Source: Faucicola tetraodonis (lineage in GTDB: Bacteria > Pseudomonadota > Gammaproteobacteria > Pseudomonadales > Moraxellaceae). Taken from it: a DNA stretch of 37,559 bases. Below are positions 7,291-14,857 of the stretch, in pieces. Numbering within the stretch: position 1 is the first letter of the stretch; each line of letters starts with the position of its first letter. The DNA lies in assembly GCA_032017425.1 (NCBI GenBank), contig DALZPW010000014.1. One strand, 5' to 3'. A program made the translations under genes and the position numbers. Under the pieces are notes generated by a model. That model ran no database searches, was not told where the DNA came from, and was given only the letters and a program-made list of their open reading frames with translations.

Positions 7291-9279
7291 ATGACAACCA
7301 ACGCTAAGAACAACAGTGAATTTTTGAACAATCTGATTTTTAAAAAGGTCGATCACCAACCACAGCGGGCGGATTATCAATCCAACCAACCTGGCAATTC
7401 GATGCCGTTTAACGATGCCCGTGGTAACTATCAGCGTAACATCGGTTTTGATACCGGACGTTTTAAAGACAGTAAAGTCTATATTGTCGGTGGCGGTATT
7501 GGCGGGTTGGCAGCGGCGTATTATTTTATCCGAGATGCCCATATCCCAGGCGAGAACATTACCTTTTTAGAAGAATTGGCGGTGCAAGGCGGCTCGCTTG
7601 ATGGCGCTGGTAATGCCAAAGACGGTTATATCATGCGCGGCGGTCGTGAGATGATTACCACCTACGAGAATTTTTGGGATATGTTCCAAGATATACCTGC
7701 GCTAGAGTTACCAGAGCCTTATTCAGTGCTTGATGAATACCGCCTGATCAATGACAATGACCCCAACTATTCCAAAGCACGGTTGATTCATAACAAAGGT
7801 GACATCAAAGATTTTCACAAGTTTAATCTTAGCAAAGCCGACCAACTTGCCATTGTCCGCTTATTACTAAAAAATCAAGACGAACTCGATAATCTCACCA
7901 TTGAAGATTACTTTAGCCAGAGTTTTTTGGACAGTAATTTTTGGACGCTATGGCGTAGTATGTTTGCTTTTGAAAACTGGCACAGCTTACTTGAGTGCAA
8001 GCTTTATATGCATCGGTTTTTGGAAGCCTTAGATGGTATCAAGGATATGTCGACCCTGTTATTTGCCAAATACAACCAATATGACAGCTTTGTGGTACCT
8101 GCGCAAAAATTTTTAATCAATAAAGGCGTCAAACTACAAAGTGACACGTTAGTCACTGCGGTTGATTTTGAGCAGCAAGGCGACAAAAAGGTCGTTAAAG
8201 GGCTGACAGCTACACAACAAGGTCAACAAGTCCATATCCCTGTACGGGACAATGATTTTGTGATTATCACTACAGGGTCAATGACGGAAGATACGCGCTA
8301 TGGCACCAGTGACACTGCGCCTGATGTCCGTCTAACTGATGATAAAATGGGAAAAACGAAAGGCTGGGTACTATGGAATAACCTTGCTAAACAATCTGCT
8401 GTGTTTGGTCGTCCAGAAAAATTTAACCGTCATGTACCCAAATCTGCCTGGATGTCAGCAACATTAACCTGCAAAGACTCGGCGCTTTTACGCAAAATCA
8501 GCGAAAAATACTGCGTCAATCCACCGCTATCAGGCAAAACAGTCACAGGCGGTATTGTTACCATCACCGATTCCAACTGGCTTATGAGCTTTACTATTAA
8601 CCGCCAACCGCAATTTCCTGACCAACCCAAAGACGTGGTGGTGATATGGGTATATGGGCTATTGATGGACAAAAAAGGCAATTACGTGCCAAAAACCATG
8701 CCAGAATGTACGGGGCATGAAATTGTGACGGAGCTACTATACCACTTAGATTTGCTCGAACAAAAAGATGATATTTTAGCCAACACCATCGCCAACACCG
8801 CCTATATGCCCTATATCACTTCGATGTTTATGCCACGTGCCAAAGGTGACCGTCCACAAATCGTACCCGAAGGCTGCACCAATTTAGGTCTCATCGGTCA
8901 ATTTGTTGAAACCAACAATGATGTGGTGTTCACCGTTGAAACTTCGGTACGCTCGGCGCGGGTCGCGGTGTACACGCTAACAGATTGTAATAAGCAAGTG
9001 CCTGATATCGTGCCAACCCAATACGATATTCGCAATATACTACGCTCTGCCAGTACACTCAACGATGACCAAGGCTTTATCGGTGAAGGCATACTGCGCC
9101 GAGTGCTCGCCAATACCTATTATGAGCACATCTTGCCACCCGTCGCCAAAAAAGCGCCCAAAGACAGCTCGTTGATGCAGACGCTTGCCGAGCAATTTGA
9201 AGTGGTCAAAGCCTTTTGGCATAAAGAAGGCCATAAGGATGAGCAAAAAGATAAGCAAAAAGCGCACGATAAAAAATAA
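7291..9279 (+). CDS. ohyA: Oleate hydratase (MCRA family, FAD-dependent)
   Basis: Adds water to the cis-9 double bond of oleate or related fatty acids to give 10-hydroxy acids; FAD is needed structurally. The protein has 662 residues, within the family range. The dinucleotide-binding motif GGGIGGLAAAYY starts at residue 67, followed by the FAD-ribose acidic pair in FLEE (92-95). GGREM (117-121) carries the glutamate proposed as catalytic in characterised members. The family-typical stretches SMFAFENWHSLLECKLYMHRF and EGCTNLGLIGQFVETNNDVVF are present (about 224 and 527). There is no signal peptide. The start has AGGG about 10 nt upstream. It is a single-gene unit closed by the terminator at 9308. 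A role in detoxifying host or environmental unsaturated fatty acids is inferred. Confidence 0.95.
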   Translation: MTTNAKNNSEFLNNLIFKKVDHQPQRADYQSNQPGNSMPFNDARGNYQRNIGFDTGRFKDSKVYIVGGGIGGLAAAYYFIRDAHIPGENITFLEELAVQGGSLDGAGNAKDGYIMRGGREMITTYENFWDMFQDIPALELPEPYSVLDEYRLINDNDPNYSKARLIHNKGDIKDFHKFNLSKADQLAIVRLLLKNQDELDNLTIEDYFSQSFLDSNFWTLWRSMFAFENWHSLLECKLYMHRFLEALDGIKDMSTLLFAKYNQYDSFVVPAQKFLINKGVKLQSDTLVTAVDFEQQGDKKVVKGLTATQQGQQVHIPVRDNDFVIITTGSMTEDTRYGTSDTAPDVRLTDDKMGKTKGWVLWNNLAKQSAVFGRPEKFNRHVPKSAWMSATLTCKDSALLRKISEKYCVNPPLSGKTVTGGIVTITDSNWLMSFTINRQPQFPDQPKDVVVIWVYGLLMDKKGNYVPKTMPECTGHEIVTELLYHLDLLEQKDDILANTIANTAYMPYITSMFMPRAKGDRPQIVPEGCTNLGLIGQFVETNNDVVFTVETSVRSARVAVYTLTDCNKQVPDIVPTQYDIRNILRSASTLNDDQGFIGEGILRRVLANTYYEHILPPVAKKAPKDSSLMQTLAEQFEVVKAFWHKEGHKDEQKDKQKAHDKK

Positions 9280-9307
9280 GCTTTGATAAACATTTGTCCT
9301 CAAAACG

Positions 9308-9338
9308 AAAAATCCTCCTGCCCTCTGGGGGATTTTTT
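9308..9338 (+). terminator. Intrinsic terminator of oleate hydratase
   Basis: AAAAATCCTCC pairs with GGGGGATTTTT (one G-T pair) around an 8-nt loop and is followed by six T's, 28 bp after the stop codon. Confidence 0.85.
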
Positions 9339-9434
9339 ATCAGCAAAATTTCCTTTGCGCCTAAAAACCCTATTTCGTAAAACGGTGGTTTCAAGTATAT
9401 TAAAGCTAAAATCACACATCATAAGGAACAAGTG

Positions 9435-10073
9435 ATGAAACTATATACCATGAATGCCCCGCCAAACCCGCGCAAGGTCGACTTATTGTTAAAAGTCAAA
9501 GAGCTTGATATCAATGATATTCATAATTTACAAGTCATCAACGTGGATATTGGCAAAAACGAGCAAAACTCGCCGGAGTTTTTGGCGGTCAATCCACTGG
9601 GGTTATTGCCTGTATTAGTGCTTGATGATGGCACTGTGCTCAATGATTCACACGCCATTTGTGAGTACCTTGATAGTCGACTCGCAGGCAATGGTAAGCA
9701 AGTGATGGGCTCAGACCCTATACAGCGCGCCAAAATCACCGCAATGTCACGCAATGCGGAGTTTCATGTGCTGTATAACATGATGTTGGCTTTCCAGCAT
9801 GGGCATCCATCTCGCGCGTCGGTGGGCAACCAAGTGTCCGGTATGGCAGAAGAGAGCATCAACCGCGTCAAAAAAGCATTGCCGTACTTTGACAAGCTAT
9901 TATCGAGTCACAAATACTTGCTCGGTGATCGACTCACCTTCGCTGATATCGTGTTGTATGTTGGCTTGGATTTTGGGCGAGTGATGAAGTTTAATCCCAA
10001 AGATGCCAGTGTGGTGGGTGACCATGTGGCACGTTTTTATGCGCAAATGAGTGAGCGTTTTGGTAAAAAATAA
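9435..10073 (+). CDS. Glutathione S-transferase family protein
   Basis: A 212-residue cytosolic protein. The N-terminal thioredoxin-fold domain (about 1-82) includes NPLGLLPVLVLDDG, with the cis-proline, and the glutathione-contact motif NDSHAICEYLD. The C-terminal helical domain (about 90-205) includes GDRLTFADIVLYVGLD, the usual N-capping box. It conjugates or reduces electrophiles with glutathione; the substrate cannot be read from the sequence. ATG 9435 has AAGGA 7 nt upstream; GTG 9432 would add one residue. It shares no operon with its neighbours and is followed by a bidirectional terminator. Confidence 0.88.
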   Translation: MKLYTMNAPPNPRKVDLLLKVKELDINDIHNLQVINVDIGKNEQNSPEFLAVNPLGLLPVLVLDDGTVLNDSHAICEYLDSRLAGNGKQVMGSDPIQRAKITAMSRNAEFHVLYNMMLAFQHGHPSRASVGNQVSGMAEESINRVKKALPYFDKLLSSHKYLLGDRLTFADIVLYVGLDFGRVMKFNPKDASVVGDHVARFYAQMSERFGKK

Positions 10074-10086
10074 CAGTTGTTGACAT

Positions 10087-10116
10087 AAAAAAGGGCAAGG
10101 TAGATGCCCTTTTTTT
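10087..10116. terminator. Bidirectional terminator between GST and panE-like gene
   Basis: AAAAAAGGGCA and TGCCCTTTTTT pair around a 7-nt loop, with A and T runs on both sides. It closes the GST transcript on the plus strand and the convergent reductase transcript on the minus strand. Two further small hairpins (GTGG/CCAC near 10125 and AGCGTT/AACGCT near 10165) lie between it and the minus-strand stop. Confidence 0.85.
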
Positions 10117-10202
10117 ATTTGTAGTGGTTATCCACCACTTCTATTCATCGCTTCTATACAGCGTTTTTTGCAACGCTTTTTTCAATAGCGCTAGGGTTGT
10201 CA

Positions 10203-11171
10203 TTACGACTGATTGTTAGCCATTAATGCACTGATGCCCTCATATAGGGTGTCGTTGACCGGGGTGTCAATGCCATGCTTATCCCCCAATTCGCGAATTG
10301 TCCCTGCAAACAAATCAAGCTCACAGCGTCGCCCTGCTTTTAAATCCTGCCGCATCGATGGCATGCCTTTAGGATCCAGCGCATCCATAATCGCCAGCCA
10401 TTTTTTGAAATCTTCCTCGGTCAAGGTTACGCCTTCAGCGTGTGCCACTGCCATCACTTCACGCATGGCGGCTTTGAACATCTCGCGCGCCTCACCCGCT
10501 TGTTGCACAGTATCAAAGGTGCCTTGATAAAATGCCACGGTTTGATTGACGCCGGTATTTAACATCAACTTGCCCCACAGCTGGCGCGGCATGTCATCGC
10601 TCACTGAGTGCGGGAAATTGACTTGATTAAAGAGGGCATCGACTTGTTGCACGCGTGCGCGTTCAGCGCTATCAGTTGTCATCGCGCCAATGACCAATTG
10701 TCCATGATCGCGATAAATCAGTTGGCTACCATTTTTCCCATTTTTTTCATGCGGTTCATTTTTCATGGCGTCCATTTGCTGCGCCACACAATACACAATG
10801 CGCTCATCACCAAAGGCGTTTGCCAACACTTTTTCGCTGGCGATACCGTTGAGGGCAGAAACAATCAGTGTATTGTCGCCAAGTTGACTTTCAATCAAGG
10901 GCAATACGTCATTGAGTTGATAAAACTTGGTACAGACGATGACCAAGTCGGCAGGACTTAGGTCTGAAGGAGGGCTTTCATTTGGTATGACATAGTTGAG
11001 TGGTAATGGTTCGCCATTCACCAATAAACCTTGCTGTTGGTAGCGGTTGACACGGTCAGTATCGGCGACGATACGCAAGTTTTCAAAAGGCATATTCGGG
11101 GCTAATAAACTTGCAAATAACGCCCCTAATGAGCCAAATCCAACAATGGCAATAATCGGTGAATCGTTCAT
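10203..11171 (-). CDS. panE: Ketopantoate reductase family (ApbA/PanE-like)
   Basis: A 322-residue NADPH-dependent 2-dehydropantoate 2-reductase-like protein (pantothenate/CoA pathway). The Rossmann motif GFGSLGALFAS is at about residues 10-20. VCTKFYQLNDVLP, SALNGIASEKVLA and LWGKLMLNTGVNQ follow; the lysine in the last motif is the family's catalytic lysine. PSMRQDLKAGRRCELD matches the conserved C-terminal substrate-binding stretch. ATG 11171 has AGGAAAAAAG immediately upstream; a longer frame back to 11285 lacks any ribosome binding site. Several family members act on other 2-oxo acids, and no pan genes are adjacent, so the exact substrate is uncertain. Confidence 0.82.
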   Translation of the reverse strand: MNDSPIIAIVGFGSLGALFASLLAPNMPFENLRIVADTDRVNRYQQQGLLVNGEPLPLNYVIPNESPPSDLSPADLVIVCTKFYQLNDVLPLIESQLGDNTLIVSALNGIASEKVLANAFGDERIVYCVAQQMDAMKNEPHEKNGKNGSQLIYRDHGQLVIGAMTTDSAERARVQQVDALFNQVNFPHSVSDDMPRQLWGKLMLNTGVNQTVAFYQGTFDTVQQAGEAREMFKAAMREVMAVAHAEGVTLTEEDFKKWLAIMDALDPKGMPSMRQDLKAGRRCELDLFAGTIRELGDKHGIDTPVNDTLYEGISALMANNQS

Positions 11172-11256
11172 CTTTTTTCCTGTTATTTTGCGACATTGAT
11201 TAGAGTTGTGATAAAGTTTAGCAGATTTTTGCACGTATTTTAAAAAAGGAATCACA

Positions 11257-11298
11257 ATGAAATTATTAAAAATGGCTGTGTTCATGGGTTGTTTATAG
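11257..11298 (+). CDS. Possible 13-codon leader ORF or frameshift remnant
   Basis: A 13-codon ORF with a good ribosome binding site (AAAGGA, 7 nt before ATG 11257). It is in a different frame from the next small ORF (11306-11428), but the +1 frame is open from 11270 straight into that ORF. It may be the original start of one longer gene broken by a frameshift, or a leader peptide. Low confidence. Confidence 0.25.
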   Translation: MKLLKMAVFMGCL

Positions 11299-11305
11299 AC
11301 TGCTT

Positions 11306-11428
11306 ATGAAAAATCAGCAACAAACTTTGCAAGAACTAATGCCAGCGTTTGAGCAAAGAATTGAAAAAATCACCCAATCAGCTCAAAAAACCACCCAAAC
11401 CATTAACCATAAAGCAAGTAAGAAATAA
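11306..11428 (+). CDS. 40-residue polar ORF coupled to bioD
   Basis: A 40-codon ORF with a Q-, K- and T-rich helical-looking product (for example MPAFEQRIEKITQSAQKTTQ). Its stop overlaps the bioD start as TAATG, a usual arrangement for translational coupling. It lacks its own Shine-Dalgarno; the closest one belongs to the 13-codon ORF at 11257. Reading the same frame backwards it stays open to 11270, so the true product may be longer and the ATG at 11306 internal. I do not recognise a family. Confidence 0.4.
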   Translation: MKNQQQTLQELMPAFEQRIEKITQSAQKTTQTINHKASKK

Positions 11429-12129
11429 TGAATTTATCTAATGTTAACGATGCTGCATCTTCACTAAACGGCGCATATTTTGTCACAGGTACCGACACAG
11501 AAATCGGTAAAACCACCACCACCGCGCAACTGGTCAAGAATATAGCTGAACAAGGCAAAAGTGTATATGCTATCAAGCCCGTTACGGCAGGCATGGAAAC
11601 CGATGACAACGGTCAAACATATAGCGATGATGCAAGGCGCATCAATCAATTTGCCAATGTCAAACCACCGCTGTCTGTCATTGCGCCTATCCAGCTAGCG
11701 ACGCCTTGCTCACCGCATATCGCCGCGCAGCTTGATAACGTGACACTCACCAAAACCCAATTAGTCGATACCATCCATAAGTCCATCGCAGCCTATCCTG
11801 CCGATGTGATTTTAGTTGAAGGGGCAGGCGGCTGGTTTACCCCTATTAATGAGCAAGAAACGCTTGCTGATGTAGCAGCCGCGCTCAAATGCCCTGTCAT
11901 CCTGGTCGTCGGTATCAAGCTTGGCAGCCTTAATCACGCCATGCTAACCCTACAAGCAATTTGGCAAGCAGGGCTAAAAGTCGCTTTGGTTATTTTTAAC
12001 CAATTACAGACCGATACGCCGTTTGTCGATGCGCAAATTGACTGGTTAAGTCAGCAAATTTTACGCAAGTATCCTGGGCATCAAAACCCACCACCCTTGA
12101 TGGTCAAACAAGGCGTTTTAACCCATTAA
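11428..12129 (+). CDS. bioD: Dethiobiotin synthetase
   Basis: Closes the ureido ring of dethiobiotin from 7,8-diaminopelargonate, CO2 and ATP (biotin pathway, cytoplasm). The protein has 233 residues. The P-loop TGTDTEIGKTTTT starts near residue 20, KPVTAGM near 50, and VEGAGGWFTPI near 130, the Mg/ATP-binding Gly-rich motif of BioD. The start overlaps the stop of a 40-codon ORF (TAATG), so it is probably translated by coupling. No other bio genes are in the window. Confidence 0.92.
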   Translation: MNLSNVNDAASSLNGAYFVTGTDTEIGKTTTTAQLVKNIAEQGKSVYAIKPVTAGMETDDNGQTYSDDARRINQFANVKPPLSVIAPIQLATPCSPHIAAQLDNVTLTKTQLVDTIHKSIAAYPADVILVEGAGGWFTPINEQETLADVAAALKCPVILVVGIKLGSLNHAMLTLQAIWQAGLKVALVIFNQLQTDTPFVDAQIDWLSQQILRKYPGHQNPPPLMVKQGVLTH

Positions 12130-12146
12130 ATTTTTATCCAATCACA

Positions 12147-12175
12147 TTGCATTTTGGCATAAGTTATGGTATAAA
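12147..12175 (+). promoter_or_regulatory. Sigma-70 promoter of rpmB-rpmG
   Basis: TTGCAT (12147-12152), a 17-bp spacer and TATAAA (12170-12175) make a good sigma-70 promoter. Transcription would start near 12182, giving a leader of about 248 nt before the rpmB start codon. Confidence 0.7.
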
Positions 12176-12213
12176 TAGCGGCTTTAAATTTACTAGCGAT
12201 TTTTTGACGCTTG

Positions 12214-12409
12214 CTTAAAATGGTTTTGATTGACGCAAGTCAAGTGACTACCCGTGAGTAGCTAATTTTAAGTACGCCGCCAAAAGATTAATTATTGATT
12301 CAAACTGAGATACTCAACACTAGAATCGTTGAAACCCTAGCTTTTTTAGCTTCAATGATATGCGAGATGTGCGAGTATCAGTTGTGACAGGCATGAGCAG
12401 CCCTCATGC
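12214..12409 (+). ncRNA. Structured rpmB leader (candidate cis-regulatory RNA)
   Basis: The untranslated leader folds into nested perfect stems. (i) CTTAAAAT (12214-12221) pairs with ATTTTAAG (12265-12272), enclosing two hairpins, TTGAC-gcaa-GTCAA (12230-12243) and CTAC/GTAG (12248-12261): a three-way-junction shape. (ii) AACT (12303-12306) and GATACTC (12309-12315) pair with GAGTATC-AGTT (12373-12383) with a 2-nt bulge, enclosing ATCGTTGAA/TTCAATGAT (12325-12333/12351-12359). (iii) GCATGAG-cagcc-CTCATGC (12391-12409) is a perfect hairpin 10 nt before the ribosome binding site AGGAG. The whole 300-bp gap otherwise holds only the promoter at 12147. A role in autoregulation by L28 or L33, or in rRNA mimicry, is inference. 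Confidence 0.6.
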
Positions 12410-12429
12410 ACACCGATTAGGAGTAAGCC

Positions 12430-12666
12430 ATGTCTCGAGTATGCCAAGTGACTGGAAAACGCCCAGCGGTAGGTAACAATGTTTCTCACGCAAACAACAA
12501 AACCCGCCGTCGTTTTCTACCAAATCTACACACCCATCGTTTTTGGGTAGAGAGCGAAAACCGCTTTGTTAAGCTTCGCTTGACTACCAAAGGTATGCGT
12601 ATCATTGATAAAGTTGGTATTGACCAAGTTTTAACTGATATGCGTGCTCGTGGCGAAAAAATCTAA
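12430..12666 (+). CDS. rpmB: Ribosomal protein bL28
   Basis: A 78-residue large-subunit protein. It begins SRVCQVTGKRPAVGNNVSHA, with KTRRRFLPNLHTHRFWV after it, the hallmark of bL28. AGGAG lies 6 nt before the ATG. It forms an operon with rpmG 35 bp downstream, as in most proteobacteria. A long folded leader precedes it (12214-12409). Confidence 0.98.
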   Translation: MSRVCQVTGKRPAVGNNVSHANNKTRRRFLPNLHTHRFWVESENRFVKLRLTTKGMRIIDKVGIDQVLTDMRARGEKI

Positions 12667-12701
12667 TTTTTGCCTTTTCATATTCTTAGGGAGCAATTGC
12701 G

Positions 12702-12857
12702 ATGCGTGATAAAATCAAATTAGTTTCAACTGCAGGTACGGGTTATTTTTACACCACGACCAAAAACAAACGTACCATGCCAAACAAAATGGAAATCAAA
12801 AAATTTGATCCAGTGGTACGTCAACATGTTGTATTCAAAGAAGCTAAAATCAAATAA
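12702..12857 (+). CDS. rpmG: Ribosomal protein bL33
   Basis: A 51-residue large-subunit protein: MRDKIKLVSTAGTGYFYTTT, then NKRTMPNKMEIKKFDPVVRQH, typical of bL33. It has no CxxC pairs, so it is the zinc-independent form. The ribosome binding site AGGGAG lies about 10 nt upstream. Second gene of rpmB-rpmG, closed by the terminator at 12893. Confidence 0.98.
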   Translation: MRDKIKLVSTAGTGYFYTTTKNKRTMPNKMEIKKFDPVVRQHVVFKEAKIK

Positions 12858-12892
12858 TTGACTAACATAGTCTATTTGACGCGCTATTTGAT

Positions 12893-12927
12893 AAAAAGTG
12901 GGTAACTTAGGTTAACCCACTTTTTTT
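12893..12927 (+). terminator. Terminator of rpmB-rpmG
   Basis: AAAAAGTGGG and CCCACTTTTT form a perfect outer stem (inner GTAAC/GTTA pairing extends it), followed by seven T's, 36 bp after the rpmG stop. Confidence 0.9.
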
Positions 12928-13055
12928 ATGTGCAAAAATTATAAAATCGCTAAAAAATTGGCAGAAAATATCAGTTGCTCCCAATCGCTACCATGATGGA
13001 TGGTAAGGCGAGTTGCAAGGCCTATTGGCAGCTGAAACAGCCAAACCGGTTTATG

Positions 13056-14522
13056 TTACTTGTGCAGTTGGTGGCTACTTAAAGTATGGGCATCGCTAGT
13101 AGCACTGGCGGTAGTCGTTGGCGCTATCACAACCGCAGGTAAGGGTTTAAGACTGTTTTCAAACTCTGGCAATATCGCTTTAATAGCCTCACCCATCACC
13201 AATTGCGGCTCAGACGGTTCAAAGCCCATCATTTTTTCCCGTTCAGCAATGCGTTTGCTGGCGGCTTCAAACGCAGGTTGAAAACGGCGAAGCTTGGGTA
13301 AGCTTTCAGCAAAAAATGCTTGTCCAAAGTATGTATATTCGGCTTCATTAGAACAGCCAAACGATGATTTGTTCGCCGCTGAGGCAGTAATGACTAGGGT
13401 GTATGGTGATTTTAACTCATTGATAAATGAGCCAGAATAACAGGCGGATACCACAATAACGCGCCATTTAATGCCAGATTTATCCAATGATTGGCGTAGC
13501 CATTTGGCATCGACATTATCGAGCGCTAGCGGTGGGTTCGACATCTCAATCACCTTGTCACCCCCATGCGAGGTCAAGGTCAAAAATAGCACGTCTTCAT
13601 TGACATCCATTTTTTTGGCGATACTTTGCAAAGTGCGTTCAATACTGGTTTTACTGGCAATCGGCAGCGCAGACAGGGTATTGGCGTTGTTAATGAGTTC
13701 CACCGAGCGTCCTGCTGTGCCAAATTGATGGTCAAAGTAATCTTTGGTCAGCTCAATTTCTGACCGGAACACATCTTGCTCGCCATGACCTGCGACACCC
13801 ATAAAGTACCAATCATGTATAGTCGGGCGTTGCGGCTGCACGTTATTTAGCATATCAGCCAATAGCGCAGGCTGCGCATAAAATGCCGCTTCAGTGACCA
13901 CGGGTTCGACGGGGTCGGATTGAAAAATCGGCTCAGATTGCACGTTTTTTTGCCAAACACTGAGTACGGCAAACGCACCCAGCATAATCAGGACACGCTC
14001 AATCCATGACCAGCGTAATTGATTGCCAAAAATCCACAGCAGCGATAATGACTGCCAGACAAACGCCACTACGAAAATAATACCAATCGTATCAAACGTC
14101 CATTCAGGTAGCCAGCCCAAGTCTGAGATAAACTGAATCAAGCTTTGCACCAGCATCATAAAGGTGTCAGCACACAGCCACAAAATCGCCGGCACAAAAA
14201 TCAGCATGGCATTAAAATGCCGTTTGGCAAGAATCAATCCTGCCACCAACATCACCATCGGCCACACCAAATAACTAATCAGCCCTTGTGGATTAAAATG
14301 GGTGGCATCTTCAGCCACCAACCACGAAAACAGCAAATTGCTCGCCAGTGCCGTCAATCCGAACAACAAAAATTGCCATACGGTGGGCTTGACCCAATAA
14401 AACGCACGTTTTGAACCTATTAGCATGTGACCCGTGGCACGGATATTAGCGATGACGTTATGTGAAAAACGTTTGAGCGGGGTTAAATCAAGATCGGTAA
14501 GAGAAGTTGGCAAAATATCCAC
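13056..14522 (-). CDS. Membrane-anchored C13-family (legumain/caspase-fold) peptidase
   Basis: A 488-residue protein in two parts. Residues about 48-190 hold four to five hydrophobic helices. From about 230 to 440 lies a peptidase C13 domain with the catalytic dyad His319 (TLTSHGG) and Cys361 (VSACYSG), spaced as in clan CD enzymes (legumain, GPI8, caspases). The domain starts with DWYFMGVAGHGEQDVFRSE, typical of the bacterial C13 group. A Ser/Thr/Ala-rich tail ends the protein. With this topology the peptidase domain is probably attached to the inner membrane; which side it faces is not clear. Clan CD enzymes cut after Asn or Asp; substrate here unknown. The start is GTG 14522 without a clear ribosome binding site; an upstream stop limits extension to seven codons, and a start inside the ORF is possible. 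Confidence 0.85.
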   Translation of the reverse strand: MDILPTSLTDLDLTPLKRFSHNVIANIRATGHMLIGSKRAFYWVKPTVWQFLLFGLTALASNLLFSWLVAEDATHFNPQGLISYLVWPMVMLVAGLILAKRHFNAMLIFVPAILWLCADTFMMLVQSLIQFISDLGWLPEWTFDTIGIIFVVAFVWQSLSLLWIFGNQLRWSWIERVLIMLGAFAVLSVWQKNVQSEPIFQSDPVEPVVTEAAFYAQPALLADMLNNVQPQRPTIHDWYFMGVAGHGEQDVFRSEIELTKDYFDHQFGTAGRSVELINNANTLSALPIASKTSIERTLQSIAKKMDVNEDVLFLTLTSHGGDKVIEMSNPPLALDNVDAKWLRQSLDKSGIKWRVIVVSACYSGSFINELKSPYTLVITASAANKSSFGCSNEAEYTYFGQAFFAESLPKLRRFQPAFEAASKRIAEREKMMGFEPSEPQLVMGEAIKAILPEFENSLKPLPAVVIAPTTTASATSDAHTLSSHQLHK

Positions 14523-14857
14523 ACTATTGAAAGGCTGATTCTAAATCGGTAGGCAAGTAGCGATAAAATAATAATACAAAATAGGCATGGGGTGTTAACA
14601 ACTTTATTAATCATTCATGTTTAGAATCTTAACTATCAACGCCAGCAAAACATACGCCTAAAAAATTAATTTATCTAAAATAGTGAATAAATGAATAAAA
14701 TTTTCTATTAATGTAGAATTATGAAATTATTTATCATAAAAATAGATTATATGATATAATAAAATATATGGTATGATGGTATTGTAGGCTATTTTGCTTG
14801 GTTTAAGTGTGGTATATTTCATAAATAAAAGATGGTATTAAAAAGAGTTTCAGACGG
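14523..14857. other. AT-rich region between the C13 peptidase and nhaA
   Basis: A divergent intergenic region of 335 bp, very AT-rich from about 14640 to 14830. It must hold the promoters of both genes, but no hexamer pair stands out; several TATAAT-like strings occur near 14752-14765. No ORF or RNA gene is visible. Confidence 0.4.
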
